From IMG/VR virus record IMGVR_UViG_3300010391_000106, positions 1 through 20,769 of that record: a stretch of 20,769 bases of DNA; one strand, 5' to 3'. The notes under the pieces are model-generated. The model saw nothing but the letters and a program-made list of their open reading frames with translations, was not told the DNA's origin and searched no databases. Shown piece by piece: positions 7,486-15,735 of the stretch (position 1 is its first letter; each line of letters opens with the position of its first letter). Both the position numbers and the translations under genes were made by a program. The DNA is from a virus.

Positions 7486-8036
7486 TAGCGACCTCCAAAG
7501 AGACTTCTAATCAAATCACCTATGCCACCACCAAGTCCTCCGCCAATACCTTGACCAATGCCTCCGCCTGCATAACCAAGAAGCCCTGGAGATCCTTGTT
7601 GGTATTCATAACCGAATGGTTTAGCGCCTAATGCTTGTTGAGATCCTTGCATGAATGTACTTAGGAGCTGTTGGATTGCATTCTGCTGTAGTCCACCTCT
7701 CATAGCTGCTAATTGCTCACTGAGTTGTGTTCCTGCTTGGCCAAGAACTTGGGCAGCTCCCGAAGACCTTCCACCTCCAGCGCCCATACCTGTTAAACGC
7801 TCTTGAAGCTGAGGAAGAGTCTGTTCGGCGAATTGTCTTTTGATGGGAGCTTCAAAAGCCTGATAACTTTCTGGAGAGCCAGAGAGGAGCCCTTGCAAAT
7901 GTTGCATAGCTTGCTCAAAGCCTTGCCCTCCTTGGCCACCCATCATAGAAAGAAATTTGTTAAAGAAATCTTCTTGACCTCCCGTCATTGTTGGGAGTTT
8001 TTGTAATTTTCCTTGAGAACCTGTTAACCAAGACAT
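7485..8036 (-). CDS. Gly/Gln-rich internal virion (ejection-type) protein (183 aa)
   Basis: Residues 1-60 are rich in Gly, Gln and Met. Residues about 66-125 carry a recognisable phage pattern (F.API.RQF.EQTLPQLQERL..MG....SSGAAQVLGQAGTQL..QLAAMRGG), which I know from small ejection-type or minor virion proteins of short-tailed phages. The C-terminus is an almost pure glycine stretch (GGGIGQGIGGGLGGGIGDLI) that could insert into a membrane. AGAGG lies 7 nt before the ATG. It is the first of three consecutive internal-type genes, and its upstream gap (8037-8102) may hold an additional promoter. The exact position in the particle is unknown. Confidence 0.65.
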   Translation of the reverse strand: MSWLTGSQGKLQKLPTMTGGQEDFFNKFLSMMGGQGGQGFEQAMQHLQGLLSGSPESYQAFEAPIKRQFAEQTLPQLQERLTGMGAGGGRSSGAAQVLGQAGTQLSEQLAAMRGGLQQNAIQQLLSTFMQGSQQALGAKPFGYEYQQGSPGLLGYAGGGIGQGIGGGLGGGIGDLIRSLFGGR

Positions 8037-8102
8037 GATAACCTCTGATCTTAAAAATATTACTTTACACTTAAGAACAAATATCTTCCAATAGCGAACA
8101 AA

Positions 8103-8573
8103 CTAGGACTTAACGTATTCAAGGACAATCTGTCCTGTCATGCCATTATAGGGAGAAGCTATTGGAACGGTTATTATGATGCTTGTAGAGGTGACCTGTA
8201 TAAAATCAGCAGGAAGGGGCCTAAAACTCGTTCCATTGGTGTCTTGCACCCAAGACCTATAATCTGTGAACGTGAATGTGGAAACGTTGCCTAGGCCATG
8301 TGTGATGGTCGTGGCAGACCCAGCTACCAAGGCAGGAATGAGAAACATCTTGCGGAAGCCATTCTTTGGAGCATTAGCCTCAAAAAACCAAGTCTCGGAG
8401 TTAACATTCTCCTCACGAGTGAAGACACCATTTGTTTTTTGATTTACTACCGTACCAGTATTCCTCTCTCTTTCATTCATGATCTCAGTCAAAAGCTGTG
8501 GATCATCTGTAGGAAGATCAAATTCAGAAGGAAGGAAGGCTATTGTAGCTTTATTATTTGTTCCAGAGCTCAT
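8103..8573 (-). CDS. Hypothetical virion protein with beta-rich C-terminal domain (156 aa)
   Basis: Residues 1-55 contain a helical acidic region (FDLPTDDPQLLTEIMNERER). Residues about 60-156 are beta-rich (ETWFFEANAPKNGFRKMFLI, TTITHGL, FTFTDYRSW, GQIVLEYVKS). Small genes of this design often follow the tail nozzle gene in phages and are structural, but I cannot give a family name. Its ATG overlaps the TGA of the 800-residue gene (8570-8573). It is followed by the 66-nt gap before the internal protein genes. Confidence 0.7.
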   Translation of the reverse strand: MSSGTNNKATIAFLPSEFDLPTDDPQLLTEIMNERERNTGTVVNQKTNGVFTREENVNSETWFFEANAPKNGFRKMFLIPALVAGSATTITHGLGNVSTFTFTDYRSWVQDTNGTSFRPLPADFIQVTSTSIIITVPIASPYNGMTGQIVLEYVKS

Positions 8574-10972
8574 AAAGTACCGTAATTCAAACGTCCTCCG
8601 GGCACCATTTCTAAGAGAATCTTAAAGATCTCAACGTCTTTATCAGGAATATTCACATCAGCAAACTGAACGGCGGAGAATGTAAAGCGAAACTGATGAT
8701 ACTGGGCTGTTGCAGCAGAGAGGGGTATACGTCTCCATACTTTCTCTTGACCATTCGTATTTGTAGAGACGGTATATGTAGCTATAGGCACAGAGGTACT
8801 TTCGTCAATGAGATGGTCTATGGTAAATTCTCCACCTGACGTGCCAGCAATAAGAAGATGCATGTAAATCGCTTTACATTGCATACGTTGCTCAATGAAT
8901 GGATTGAATTTCTTGGTGACAAGTGAGAAGTTGAAAGGCTGTTCATTATCTGTGGTGACTCTTCTATCCAAATAGAAGACCTGGCAGAAAGGATTTCCAG
9001 CAACAACTACAGGAAAGCCAGAAGAAAGCTCTCCAGAGCCCCAAGTTGAATCTTCATCTTCCCAATGACTAAATGCGTTTCCCCATGTGAGAGCATCGTC
9101 ACGTCTGAAATGTCCAAAAGTTGTGAAATTCTGGCGATACACAGTCCAATTCTTATCGATATAATTGAAAACAAGAGTTCTATTGGGGAAATATTGATTG
9201 TCACCCTCTGGATATGTCCAGTAAGTTACTTGGCGCTGAAAGTCTCGAATGCCATGTACTCTTCTCTGAGCATTATTGGCATTGGTAATCTGGAAGACTT
9301 GATCGGGAATGATTTCGTCAATGCGTTTTGATTGGTTAGGATCGCTTATGATAATGCCTGTACGGCCTACAGATAAGAAGCCTTCATCAAAGCCTACAGC
9401 CGAGTAAGTAGATTCTGTACCGAGTTGAGAGCTAACGCGCTCCCAAACAAAAGGAATCGCTTCATTAGAGGTATATCTTAGTCTCCAGGAGGAAAACTCA
9501 AAGTTGACGATGAGCATATCTCTGACAAATTCGGCAGAGACGATTCTCTCCTGAGTAGGAGCATCGATGAAACCGCCTTTGCCAGGAACATCTTGTCTCC
9601 AAGCTTGCAGATCTACAACACCACCAGTAGGAACAGGTGTTGTCACATAAACAGTACCGTTTGTAGAGTATCTGCATCTTTGAGGATGTTCTGCAAAAGA
9701 AGCTCCTTCAGATGGATCTAGAGCTATAAATCGATCTTTATAAGGAAAGATCATCAATGTTCTCTCAAGACGATCTCCTTCCTGGTCATAAGTTACTACA
9801 GCATCACGAGCATTAGCAGGATCTGCTACTAGAACAGTAATATTTAATGTACCTGTAGAATATACGACAGTACCTGTACTTCCATTGTTTCCTGTTAAAA
9901 CGCCTGTGCCATTATCTGTGAATCTTTCGTTTAAAGCTGCCGTTGACCCACCAGTGAGCCGAATCACTGCCGTTCCAGGAATAATAGGCGGATTAGTAAC
10001 CACAAAAGGCCCTGCGGCTACAGCTCCCATAGCTATAGGCCCAAAAGTCTGTGTGAAGCTATTGCCAAATAGAAGAGGACGGTAATCTGTCCAGGTAGTG
10101 CCTGTTATGTAATATCTAATCGCATCAAAGTTATTAGTGGCCCAGAAGCTTCCCTGGAAGTTCATCGACCAAAAAAAACGGGAATCATTACCAGTCCATA
10201 CTGTGGCTCCAGAGATATTCGTGAACTCATTAGTCCCTGAAGTAAAAATATAGGCTTGGGACTGTGTGAAAGCGATAAGGTCTGAAAAAAAGGCTGTAGA
10301 TATACGCTCCTCAAGACCTTGGATTGGGCCTAATACACTCCCAGTAAAAGCTACATGTATTCCAAACGCTACTGTATTTACATTCAAATCAAAAGTGGTA
10401 GCGCCTGTGACAGTGATAATGTAATGAGTTGTCAGAGAATTGACTTGAGTCATTCCCTGAGCATTTTGAATGAAAACAGTCTGCCCTGTAGTTAAATTGT
10501 GATTAACCATCGTGGTGACACTACCAGTTCCATTATTAGCGATATTCTGTATAGCTAGTGCGCCTACAGTCGCCACATGCTTTACCCTTCCTCCGGCAGT
10601 GTAAACTCCAAAGGCGGCTGTGCTGATGTTGAGAAGAAATGTGTTTAAGCCTGTGACAGTGATATTGTAGGGCTGTATAGCAACATTATTTATCTGAGTC
10701 ATTCCTCCTACGTTTTCTATCAGAACTTGATCTCCGGTAGCAAAGCCGTGGTTAATAGCTGTGGTTACCTGGCCATTAGCAGCATTCGTGATAGCGCTGA
10801 TATTGACAGGAATAGGAGCTGAAAGATTGATATAGCCATCTCTTTTCTCAATAACACCACGGAAGAAGAGCATATCCAATGACTCTACGAAAGCATCGTT
10901 AGGCATCTCTTCTGGTTGATCATACGTATCATAACCAGTCTTGAAGTTAGCTATCGAAATGATTTGACTCAT
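8570..10972 (-). CDS. Tail nozzle / tubular tail protein with FCCH-like beta repeats (800 aa)
   Basis: The N-terminus (ISIANFKTGYDTYDQPEEMP, then NDAFVESLDMLFFRGVIEKR) is the type of opening seen in short-tailed phage nozzle or tubular tail proteins, which begin with a strand that places 'RDGY..' after a short helix. Two tandem beta repeats (about 57-128 and 139-210) share T..NHG..TG..V.I.N..GMTQ.N and NITVTG.NTF.LN, the unit that domain libraries often label E1-FCCH-like. Residues about 220-680 look like a beta-propeller body (DLIAFTQSQAYIFTSG, SFWATNNFDAIRYY). The C-terminus (about 690-800) carries a small sandwich. It follows a TAG that directly precedes its ATG and is the largest gene of the virion operon after the fibre. 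Similar proteins close the tail tube; I infer that role from size, order and architecture. Confidence 0.7.
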   Translation of the reverse strand: MSQIISIANFKTGYDTYDQPEEMPNDAFVESLDMLFFRGVIEKRDGYINLSAPIPVNISAITNAANGQVTTAINHGFATGDQVLIENVGGMTQINNVAIQPYNITVTGLNTFLLNISTAAFGVYTAGGRVKHVATVGALAIQNIANNGTGSVTTMVNHNLTTGQTVFIQNAQGMTQVNSLTTHYIITVTGATTFDLNVNTVAFGIHVAFTGSVLGPIQGLEERISTAFFSDLIAFTQSQAYIFTSGTNEFTNISGATVWTGNDSRFFWSMNFQGSFWATNNFDAIRYYITGTTWTDYRPLLFGNSFTQTFGPIAMGAVAAGPFVVTNPPIIPGTAVIRLTGGSTAALNERFTDNGTGVLTGNNGSTGTVVYSTGTLNITVLVADPANARDAVVTYDQEGDRLERTLMIFPYKDRFIALDPSEGASFAEHPQRCRYSTNGTVYVTTPVPTGGVVDLQAWRQDVPGKGGFIDAPTQERIVSAEFVRDMLIVNFEFSSWRLRYTSNEAIPFVWERVSSQLGTESTYSAVGFDEGFLSVGRTGIIISDPNQSKRIDEIIPDQVFQITNANNAQRRVHGIRDFQRQVTYWTYPEGDNQYFPNRTLVFNYIDKNWTVYRQNFTTFGHFRRDDALTWGNAFSHWEDEDSTWGSGELSSGFPVVVAGNPFCQVFYLDRRVTTDNEQPFNFSLVTKKFNPFIEQRMQCKAIYMHLLIAGTSGGEFTIDHLIDESTSVPIATYTVSTNTNGQEKVWRRIPLSAATAQYHQFRFTFSAVQFADVNIPDKDVEIFKILLEMVPGGRLNYGTL

Positions 10973-11560
10973 CTACACCTGCAAGACTACTACGGTGAAA
11001 AAATCTGGCTGCGTAGTGTTAAAGTTATTGTTGTCTATTCTTCGGAAACCAACTGTGAAAGTTGTCGCATTTGTAATGAGATAAGCAGGAGCTAAGATCG
11101 GATTGAAGGCTGTAAAATTAGAAGTAATCAAGACTCCGTAAGTTGACCCAGATACTGTTCCAGCAGGCATTGTCATTGTAAAGCCTGCATTTGCTACGAA
11201 TGCTCCTGAAGTTAAATTGATCGCATTGACAGTAGCTCCACCGCCTGTGAATGTTCCATAAGCTCTAATGAGGCCCATGGGAATCTCAGGAGAAGCAAGA
11301 CCATCTCTACGAAGGAAAGGAGTTGTTACAGCACCAGTTGTTTTTGCATACATTGCACACTCAGAGGCTCCAGGAGTGGGAGGCGAAGCTGTTTGGTCTA
11401 TCATTGTGACATATTTGTGCTTGCCATTATTTCCTGCTGCATTGAATGCAACATGATCTAAGCCAAAAAATGTATTAACCGAGGTGAAATTTGCATTGAT
11501 AGGCGCTTGTGTATCGGCGATTCTCTGAGTAGCTAGAGGTATATTAGGTGTATATGACAT
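10973..11560 (-). CDS. Hypothetical virion protein (195 aa)
   Basis: The protein starts MSYTPNIPLATQRIADTQAP and includes NANFTSVNTFFGLDHVAFNA, G...GKHKYVTM and a beta-rich C-terminal half. The segment 'A..Q..INANF..V...F..DHV.F......GKH..V...' is common in small phage proteins between adaptor and nozzle genes, and these are usually structural. It ends with TAG immediately before the next ATG and begins 2 nt after the adaptor-like gene. I have no confident function; a tail-knob or decoration role is possible. Confidence 0.7.
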   Translation of the reverse strand: MSYTPNIPLATQRIADTQAPINANFTSVNTFFGLDHVAFNAAGNNGKHKYVTMIDQTASPPTPGASECAMYAKTTGAVTTPFLRRDGLASPEIPMGLIRAYGTFTGGGATVNAINLTSGAFVANAGFTMTMPAGTVSGSTYGVLITSNFTAFNPILAPAYLITNATTFTVGFRRIDNNNFNTTQPDFFTVVVLQV

Positions 11561-11561
11561 G

Positions 11562-12512
11562 TTACATACCGTTGTAGTAGTTGGTTGCTGGGAATGAGGT
11601 CATCTCTGTGTAAATCGTTGATGTGCGACTATTGTTTTGCTGGACAATCGTACGTCTTAAAATGATACGCTCTTGCTCGTTGTAGAAAGGCTGAATTTTA
11701 GACCAGCCGTCTGCATCAAGACGATCCTCGAAGATCTTTTTAGATGCTCCAAAAGCGATATATTGCCACCATTCGTTAAGAAGAGGCTCTTGATTGCCAG
11801 CTAACAAGGCGGTCGGTTTTATGAATGACTGCACTTCTACCTTGTAGACTTGATCTGGAACAGGCCTAAGAGTGATCGTATCATCGTAGAAAAGCAGCCC
11901 TTGAGGACGTGCAGCTTGGTAAGGAACAGATTGAGCAGAGATCGTAATACCTGGATTAACTACTCCACTAAAATTCACCGTACAAGCACCTGTCACGTAG
12001 TTTATCGTTCCTGCTCGAGGTAAATTATTTTCATCAAGCCATCCACCTGCTGCATTGTCTCTAAGAAATAAAGTGCCAGCTGAGATAACAACATTAGAAT
12101 AGACGGTAGTACTACCTGGCTGCACATAGCCCCGAAGGACGGGAACGTTAGGTATAGTGAAGGTATAAGGACCTGCAATACCTGAGCCTGTACGGACATC
12201 TCGAAGATTATTAAGCTGTGGATAGATGCGGTAGAATTGCTCCTGGCTTTCAGACCAGAAGGAATAGTAGCCTGCAATATAGAGAGGAGGATTGATCGTT
12301 ATGTAGTCATTACGAGGAAAAGCATAGGAATCAATATTAGGCTGAGTATAAAAGATGTAAGGCTGATGAAGATTAAACAGGCGCAGGTTTTCTGGAAGGT
12401 CATATAGCAAAAAGGTGTTAATATAATCGTCTATTTGAACATTAGTAGAAGGAGACCCAGTGAGCTTCCTAACTTTGTCACGTATTGCGGTGAGATTAGC
12501 CGGTGCACTCAT
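11562..12512 (-). CDS. Head-to-tail adaptor-like virion protein (316 aa)
   Basis: The N-terminal helices (LTAIRDKVRKLTGSPSTNVQ, then IDDYINTFLLYDLPENLRLF) and the C-terminal helical block (NEWWQYIAFGASKKIFEDRL, then an Arg-rich end) flank a beta-rich middle (YTFTIPNVPV, SNVVISAGTLFLRD, AGTINYVTGACTVNF). Helices at both ends around a beta domain, lying between capsid and nozzle genes, fit a gp11-type adaptor of short-tailed phages. The size is larger than the T7 adaptor (about 196 residues), so the inserted beta domain is extra. The name is inferred from order and layout. It begins just after the small Cys/His protein gene. Confidence 0.6.
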   Translation of the reverse strand: MSAPANLTAIRDKVRKLTGSPSTNVQIDDYINTFLLYDLPENLRLFNLHQPYIFYTQPNIDSYAFPRNDYITINPPLYIAGYYSFWSESQEQFYRIYPQLNNLRDVRTGSGIAGPYTFTIPNVPVLRGYVQPGSTTVYSNVVISAGTLFLRDNAAGGWLDENNLPRAGTINYVTGACTVNFSGVVNPGITISAQSVPYQAARPQGLLFYDDTITLRPVPDQVYKVEVQSFIKPTALLAGNQEPLLNEWWQYIAFGASKKIFEDRLDADGWSKIQPFYNEQERIILRRTIVQQNNSRTSTIYTEMTSFPATNYYNGM

Positions 12513-12529
12513 TGGGTACTTGCCTTAAA

Positions 12530-12922
12530 TTATGCTTCCATAAAATCCATAGACTGGAAGCCATACCGTCTACGGACTGTGCCAACTTCAATTGAAGAAA
12601 GGCCAGTTCTTGGATCAATTTGGAAATGGTGGATTGGAACAGCACAAGAATGAATTTTCCCTTTCAATTCTCCGGCTGTTGCATCGATACCATTGAGATG
12701 TCTTGCTACCCAGAGAGGAATTTCATATTCTTGGCCATCCAAAAACGTAAAAGTTGATGTATGTTGATCAGGATATTTTCTGACGGAAATCTTTGCAGAT
12801 GCGCCAGGACATTCATAGCATTTGAAAACGCCTCTAACAAGACGTGATTCTTCTGCCATTATTTTATGCAGTCTTTCTTTTCCTGCTGTTTTTCGATCTT
12901 TGTTTATTGTAACTTCTGTCAT
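12530..12922 (-). CDS. Small conserved phage protein with Cys-X2-Cys and Cys/His pairs (130 aa)
   Basis: I do not recognise a named family. Residues 31-40 read GVFKCYECPG (Cys35, Cys38) and residues 90-99 read IHSCAVPIHH (Cys93, His98, His99), which could form a zinc site. The C-terminus (RTGLSSIEVGTVRRRYGFQS) is basic and ordered. The N-terminal 20 residues are Lys/Arg-rich. The gene sits between the beta-rich virion protein and the adaptor-like gene and is preceded by AAGGAAATAGTAAATG, with a strong hairpin (12944-12964) upstream. A structural or assembly role is likely from position. Zinc binding is inference. Confidence 0.7.
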   Translation of the reverse strand: MTEVTINKDRKTAGKERLHKIMAEESRLVRGVFKCYECPGASAKISVRKYPDQHTSTFTFLDGQEYEIPLWVARHLNGIDATAGELKGKIHSCAVPIHHFQIDPRTGLSSIEVGTVRRRYGFQSMDFMEA

Positions 12923-12937
12923 TTACTATTTCCTTGC

Positions 12938-12970
12938 TCAGTCGAGGGGGCTATTCACCCCCTCTTCTGA
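12938..12970. terminator. Strong GC hairpin between virion genes (attenuator or processing site)
   Basis: GAGGGGG (12944-12950), a 7-nt loop CTATTCA and CCCCCTC (12958-12964) form a perfect 7-bp stem. An outer TCAG/CTGA pair extends it across a 2x2 mismatch. On the minus strand it follows the stop of the 319-residue gene and precedes the Cys/His protein gene. There is no U run on the minus strand, so it is more likely a partial terminator, a stabilising 3' end for the capsid message or a cleavage site than a full stop of the operon. Confidence 0.6.
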
Positions 12971-12976
12971 TTTTGT

Positions 12977-13936
12977 TTAAAGAGCAACGCCTCGTTTAGC
13001 GATCCATCTATAGGTCTGGGCGTTCGTTTGAACACCAGTTCCAATAGTGATTCCTCTGAAAGAAGTGTTACGTGTAGCGTCATCCAGCAAGTTCTGATAT
13101 GGACTTGTGGCAGCTTCTCCAACTGGAACAACTTGAGCCTGTGTGACACCACCGGCGGCTATTGCTGAAGTTGGGTAAGCAAAGGCTGTGAAAGCCGAGC
13201 TATCGACGTTTACTGTGATCGTGTTTGTAGTCGTATTGATCGCAGTAATGGTTGCGTACTGATTATTCATCTGAGTCATGCCCCAAGCAGCTGGCACGAT
13301 GATTTTGACTGTCTGACCTACGGTAAATCCGTGTGTCACAGACATCGTAATCACAGCGCTTGCAGCAGCTGTAATGGCAGTGATAATGCGGTTGCGAGGA
13401 TAATACATAGAATCAAAAGGTATTCTTCGATATGTACCTCCTGTTCCTGCTGATCCTGGAGCTCCTCCAATATATCCAAGAGAGAAACTAACGCCCGCAT
13501 TGATTGCAGTGACTGTCCAGTCAATGTTTGTGATTTGCTGCGCACCAGTATTGTTTATGATGCGAACAATATCACCTACAGCGACTACTCCAGCTGTTAA
13601 CACAACGCTAGGATTGGCGTTGCTTGTAGCTGTCTGGGCTATAGCTGCACCTGGAGTTACGACTCCAGAGTCTGCAATGCGTGTAAAGCCAAGCGTTGCA
13701 ATGCTGTCCCAGGCGATGACATCAGACCCGTTGGTCTTAGTTCCCCTGATAGCTGCTCCATCTGGCATAGTTAATGCCCATGAAGCGCGCATAACAGGAG
13801 TAGTTGCTCCAGCGATACCTAAACTCGTGAGATTATATAGATCAAACTCTTGAGTATCTGGTTGTAGGCTGAGGTTAAACGCAGTTCCGTCTGAAACGAA
13901 AGTGCCGGTTAAAAAACCATGTAGTGGTGTACTCAT
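12977..13936 (-). CDS. Beta-rich virion protein next to the capsid gene (319 aa)
   Basis: The protein starts MSTPLHGFLTGTFVSDGTAF with FDLYNLTSLGIAG at about 31-43. The N-terminal domain (about 1-95) is beta-rich and uncharged. Residues about 105-155 and 183-254 contain FCCH-like units (ITMSVTHGFTVGQTVKIIVP, GMTQMNNQYATITAI, ITVNVDSSAFTAF) related to the two repeats of the 800-residue tail protein. It lies just after the major capsid gene, with only 10 bp between them. A head decoration, head fibre or tail role is consistent. The presence of shared units in two structural proteins suggests domain exchange within this genome. Confidence 0.7.
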   Translation of the reverse strand: MSTPLHGFLTGTFVSDGTAFNLSLQPDTQEFDLYNLTSLGIAGATTPVMRASWALTMPDGAAIRGTKTNGSDVIAWDSIATLGFTRIADSGVVTPGAAIAQTATSNANPSVVLTAGVVAVGDIVRIINNTGAQQITNIDWTVTAINAGVSFSLGYIGGAPGSAGTGGTYRRIPFDSMYYPRNRIITAITAAASAVITMSVTHGFTVGQTVKIIVPAAWGMTQMNNQYATITAINTTTNTITVNVDSSAFTAFAYPTSAIAAGGVTQAQVVPVGEAATSPYQNLLDDATRNTSFRGITIGTGVQTNAQTYRWIAKRGVAL

Positions 13937-13946
13937 ATCGGCCTCC

Positions 13947-14891
13947 TTACAGCGTTGCTCTTAACTTAATTACCCACGCATCATTGGTGATTCGAGGAAC
14001 CTCTCCCATCTTCCAGCCTACAGAGGCGTTCATAGCAAGAGGTGAATCATAGATAGGTGGCCTGTAGATGAACTGAGCGCTATAACCGTCTTGCTCAACG
14101 CAAGCATAAGCTTCTAGCCCTGTGCAGAAGATGTTGAATACGTCAGCGCCAAGTAGAGAGGCGTTATTTGTAACACTTCCGATAGAAGAGACTAAGAATC
14201 TCAAGTTAGAAACACTTCCCCACTCAGGTCTCAAGGCCAACATAGGAGAGGGATATTGAGCCTTAGGGATAAATCCGGTGACGCTCTCGAGGCTTCCAAT
14301 GATCTGGCTACTGCCCATTGCAAAGTAAGCATCTCGAACTGGAGCTGTACCGAATTTATCTTCTCCTTCCATGTTATCTGCGATGGTGTAGGCATTGTTA
14401 TTAACAAGCGTACGAATCACCTCATCAACATCAGCACGAGTGATTTCAGTCGGATTATCTCCATTGGCACCACGAGTAGCGTTAATAAATGACGCAGTAC
14501 CAGCAAGCACATTTCGTGTTAATTCGTCTTCAGTTTGACGTAAGGATACGCCAAGACGTTGTGCGGCCTCATTCAGGACAGGGTCTTGGTTTTGCAAGGT
14601 GACCTGTTCATTAATGAGCATATATTGGCCGTAGAAGTCCATCTGAGCATCAATGTTGACGGCTGTCATTTGCACAGGTGGTGGTAGAACGCCAGAGTTG
14701 CCAAGCGGAACTGTAGCCGAAGGTAATGGATTGTATCTGCGCATTCTAAGCACAGTACCTCCGTTACGCAGCATCTGCTTGAGCATCGCTGGAATCTTGT
14801 GAATAAAATAAGGTGTTGGGACTGACAGAAGTTTATAAGAAAAACTTTGCTGCACAGGAGCCGGCAACACGCTTGTTGTCGTGATTGACAT
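13947..14891 (-). CDS. Major capsid protein, N4-gp56 type (314 aa)
   Basis: The sequence fits the N4-gp56 family of HK97-fold capsid proteins. Near residues 40-70 it reads LRNGGTVLRMRRYNPLPSAT, followed by VPLGNSGVLPP, matching the family's 'G.tv.frryn.l..at.pl.eG..p' strand and loop. Residues 85-115 hold the helix region (DFYGQYMLINEQVTLQNQDP), and residues about 116-150 the spine helix (EAAQRLGVSLRQTEDELTRN). The later part has the axial domain (YFAMGSSQIIG, NIFCTGLEAYACVEQDGYSA). It is preceded 26 bp away by the scaffold-like gene and followed by virion proteins, as expected. A start further inside is unlikely because the N-terminal arm is intact. Confidence 0.8.
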   Translation of the reverse strand: MSITTTSVLPAPVQQSFSYKLLSVPTPYFIHKIPAMLKQMLRNGGTVLRMRRYNPLPSATVPLGNSGVLPPPVQMTAVNIDAQMDFYGQYMLINEQVTLQNQDPVLNEAAQRLGVSLRQTEDELTRNVLAGTASFINATRGANGDNPTEITRADVDEVIRTLVNNNAYTIADNMEGEDKFGTAPVRDAYFAMGSSQIIGSLESVTGFIPKAQYPSPMLALRPEWGSVSNLRFLVSSIGSVTNNASLLGADVFNIFCTGLEAYACVEQDGYSAQFIYRPPIYDSPLAMNASVGWKMGEVPRITNDAWVIKLRATL

Positions 14892-14917
14892 GTACTATTT
14901 CCTCGCTTTTTCTTTGC

Positions 14918-15568
14918 TTAAGAGGCTTTCATAGACTCTTGCATTTCTTTCCAAAGCTGAGACTTAAGCTCGGGCGTTAGCCCTTTAGCGAATGCATTCG
15001 CTTGAGAGAGCGCTGATGCGTGGCCTACAGATCCAACAGTGCGTGGCTTTTGTTGATTTTCCTTCAACTGGGCCGATTCACTGGCGTCGATATTTAAGCT
15101 CTTTAATAGCTTGTAAGCACCGACAGGTTCTGGATTTGCCATTAACATCCTCGCCAACTCAGGCGCTGTTTGTACTAAACGCTGCAAATTATCGTTCGTG
15201 ACAACTGAATCATAATCAGCGTATTTGACTCTTGCCCACTTCTCGGAGTCTTCCATTTCCTTACGCTGAATCATTTCAGAAGCAATTTTCTTAGCTTCTT
15301 TATGAATCAGCTTTTTGGTAATGCCCACTGTAGAAAGATCATCGTCTGCGACGCTTAATTCTTCTTCTTGGACAACTGGTTGACGCGATTTGTTAAGCTC
15401 TGCCTCCATTCGCTGATTATTTCGCTTAAGCTCATCCATCTGTTCCCGCATTTGACGCCAGTTTTTCTCCTGGGCATTCATGCTGGACTCAGATGTGCTC
15501 TGTGAATGTTCAGCTTGCTCCTGAGCGGCGGCCTCAGTTATTACGCCCGATTCTTGTTCTTCTGACAT
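14918..15568 (-). CDS. Capsid scaffolding protein (216 aa)
   Basis: The protein is acidic and almost entirely helical: an unstructured Glu/Gln/Ser-rich start, a coiled coil at about 32-65 (EKNWRQMREQMDELKRNNQR), a Lys/Glu-rich middle, and a basic C-terminus (LTPELKSQLWKEMQESMKAS). It lies directly upstream of the major capsid gene, the usual place of phage scaffolds. Its own sequence has no enzymatic motif. It is the first gene after a strong promoter (15655-15683), so it opens the virion operon; ribosome site TTAGGTGTAGAG. A portal gene would usually precede the scaffold, but none is found here. Confidence 0.8.
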   Translation of the reverse strand: MSEEQESGVITEAAAQEQAEHSQSTSESSMNAQEKNWRQMREQMDELKRNNQRMEAELNKSRQPVVQEEELSVADDDLSTVGITKKLIHKEAKKIASEMIQRKEMEDSEKWARVKYADYDSVVTNDNLQRLVQTAPELARMLMANPEPVGAYKLLKSLNIDASESAQLKENQQKPRTVGSVGHASALSQANAFAKGLTPELKSQLWKEMQESMKAS

Positions 15569-15610
15569 TCTCTACACCTAATGACATGGCGAGTGTCTAA
15601 CAGCCGAAAT

Positions 15611-15661
15611 ACTTGATGTCTCTAACGCGGACTCACGTATCAAGTTAAATTTTTATTTAAC
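15611..15661. repeat. Two inverted repeats in divergent promoter region
   Basis: ACTTGAT (15611-15617) pairs with ATCAAGT (15639-15645) across 21 nt, and GTTAAAT (15644-15650) pairs with ATTTAAC (15655-15661) across TTTT. The second overlaps the -10 of the minus promoter; the first would form a hairpin in the 5' leader of the scaffold message. Both are perfect 7-bp palindromic arms and could be operators or leader structures. Confidence 0.5.
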
Positions 15662-15683
15662 ACTAATAGAAGCATTCTGTCAA
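15655..15683 (-). promoter_or_regulatory. Sigma-70-type promoter of the virion operon
   Basis: On the minus strand TTGACA (15678-15683) is a perfect -35, followed by a 17-nt spacer and TTAAAT (15655-15660) as -10. Transcription would start near 15648 and run into the scaffold gene at 15568 with a leader of about 80 nt containing an inverted repeat. Confidence 0.65.
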
Positions 15684-15735
15684 AATGATTTTCAAAAAAA
15701 GACTTTTCATGTATAAAGGTCGAAACGGAGGTTAT

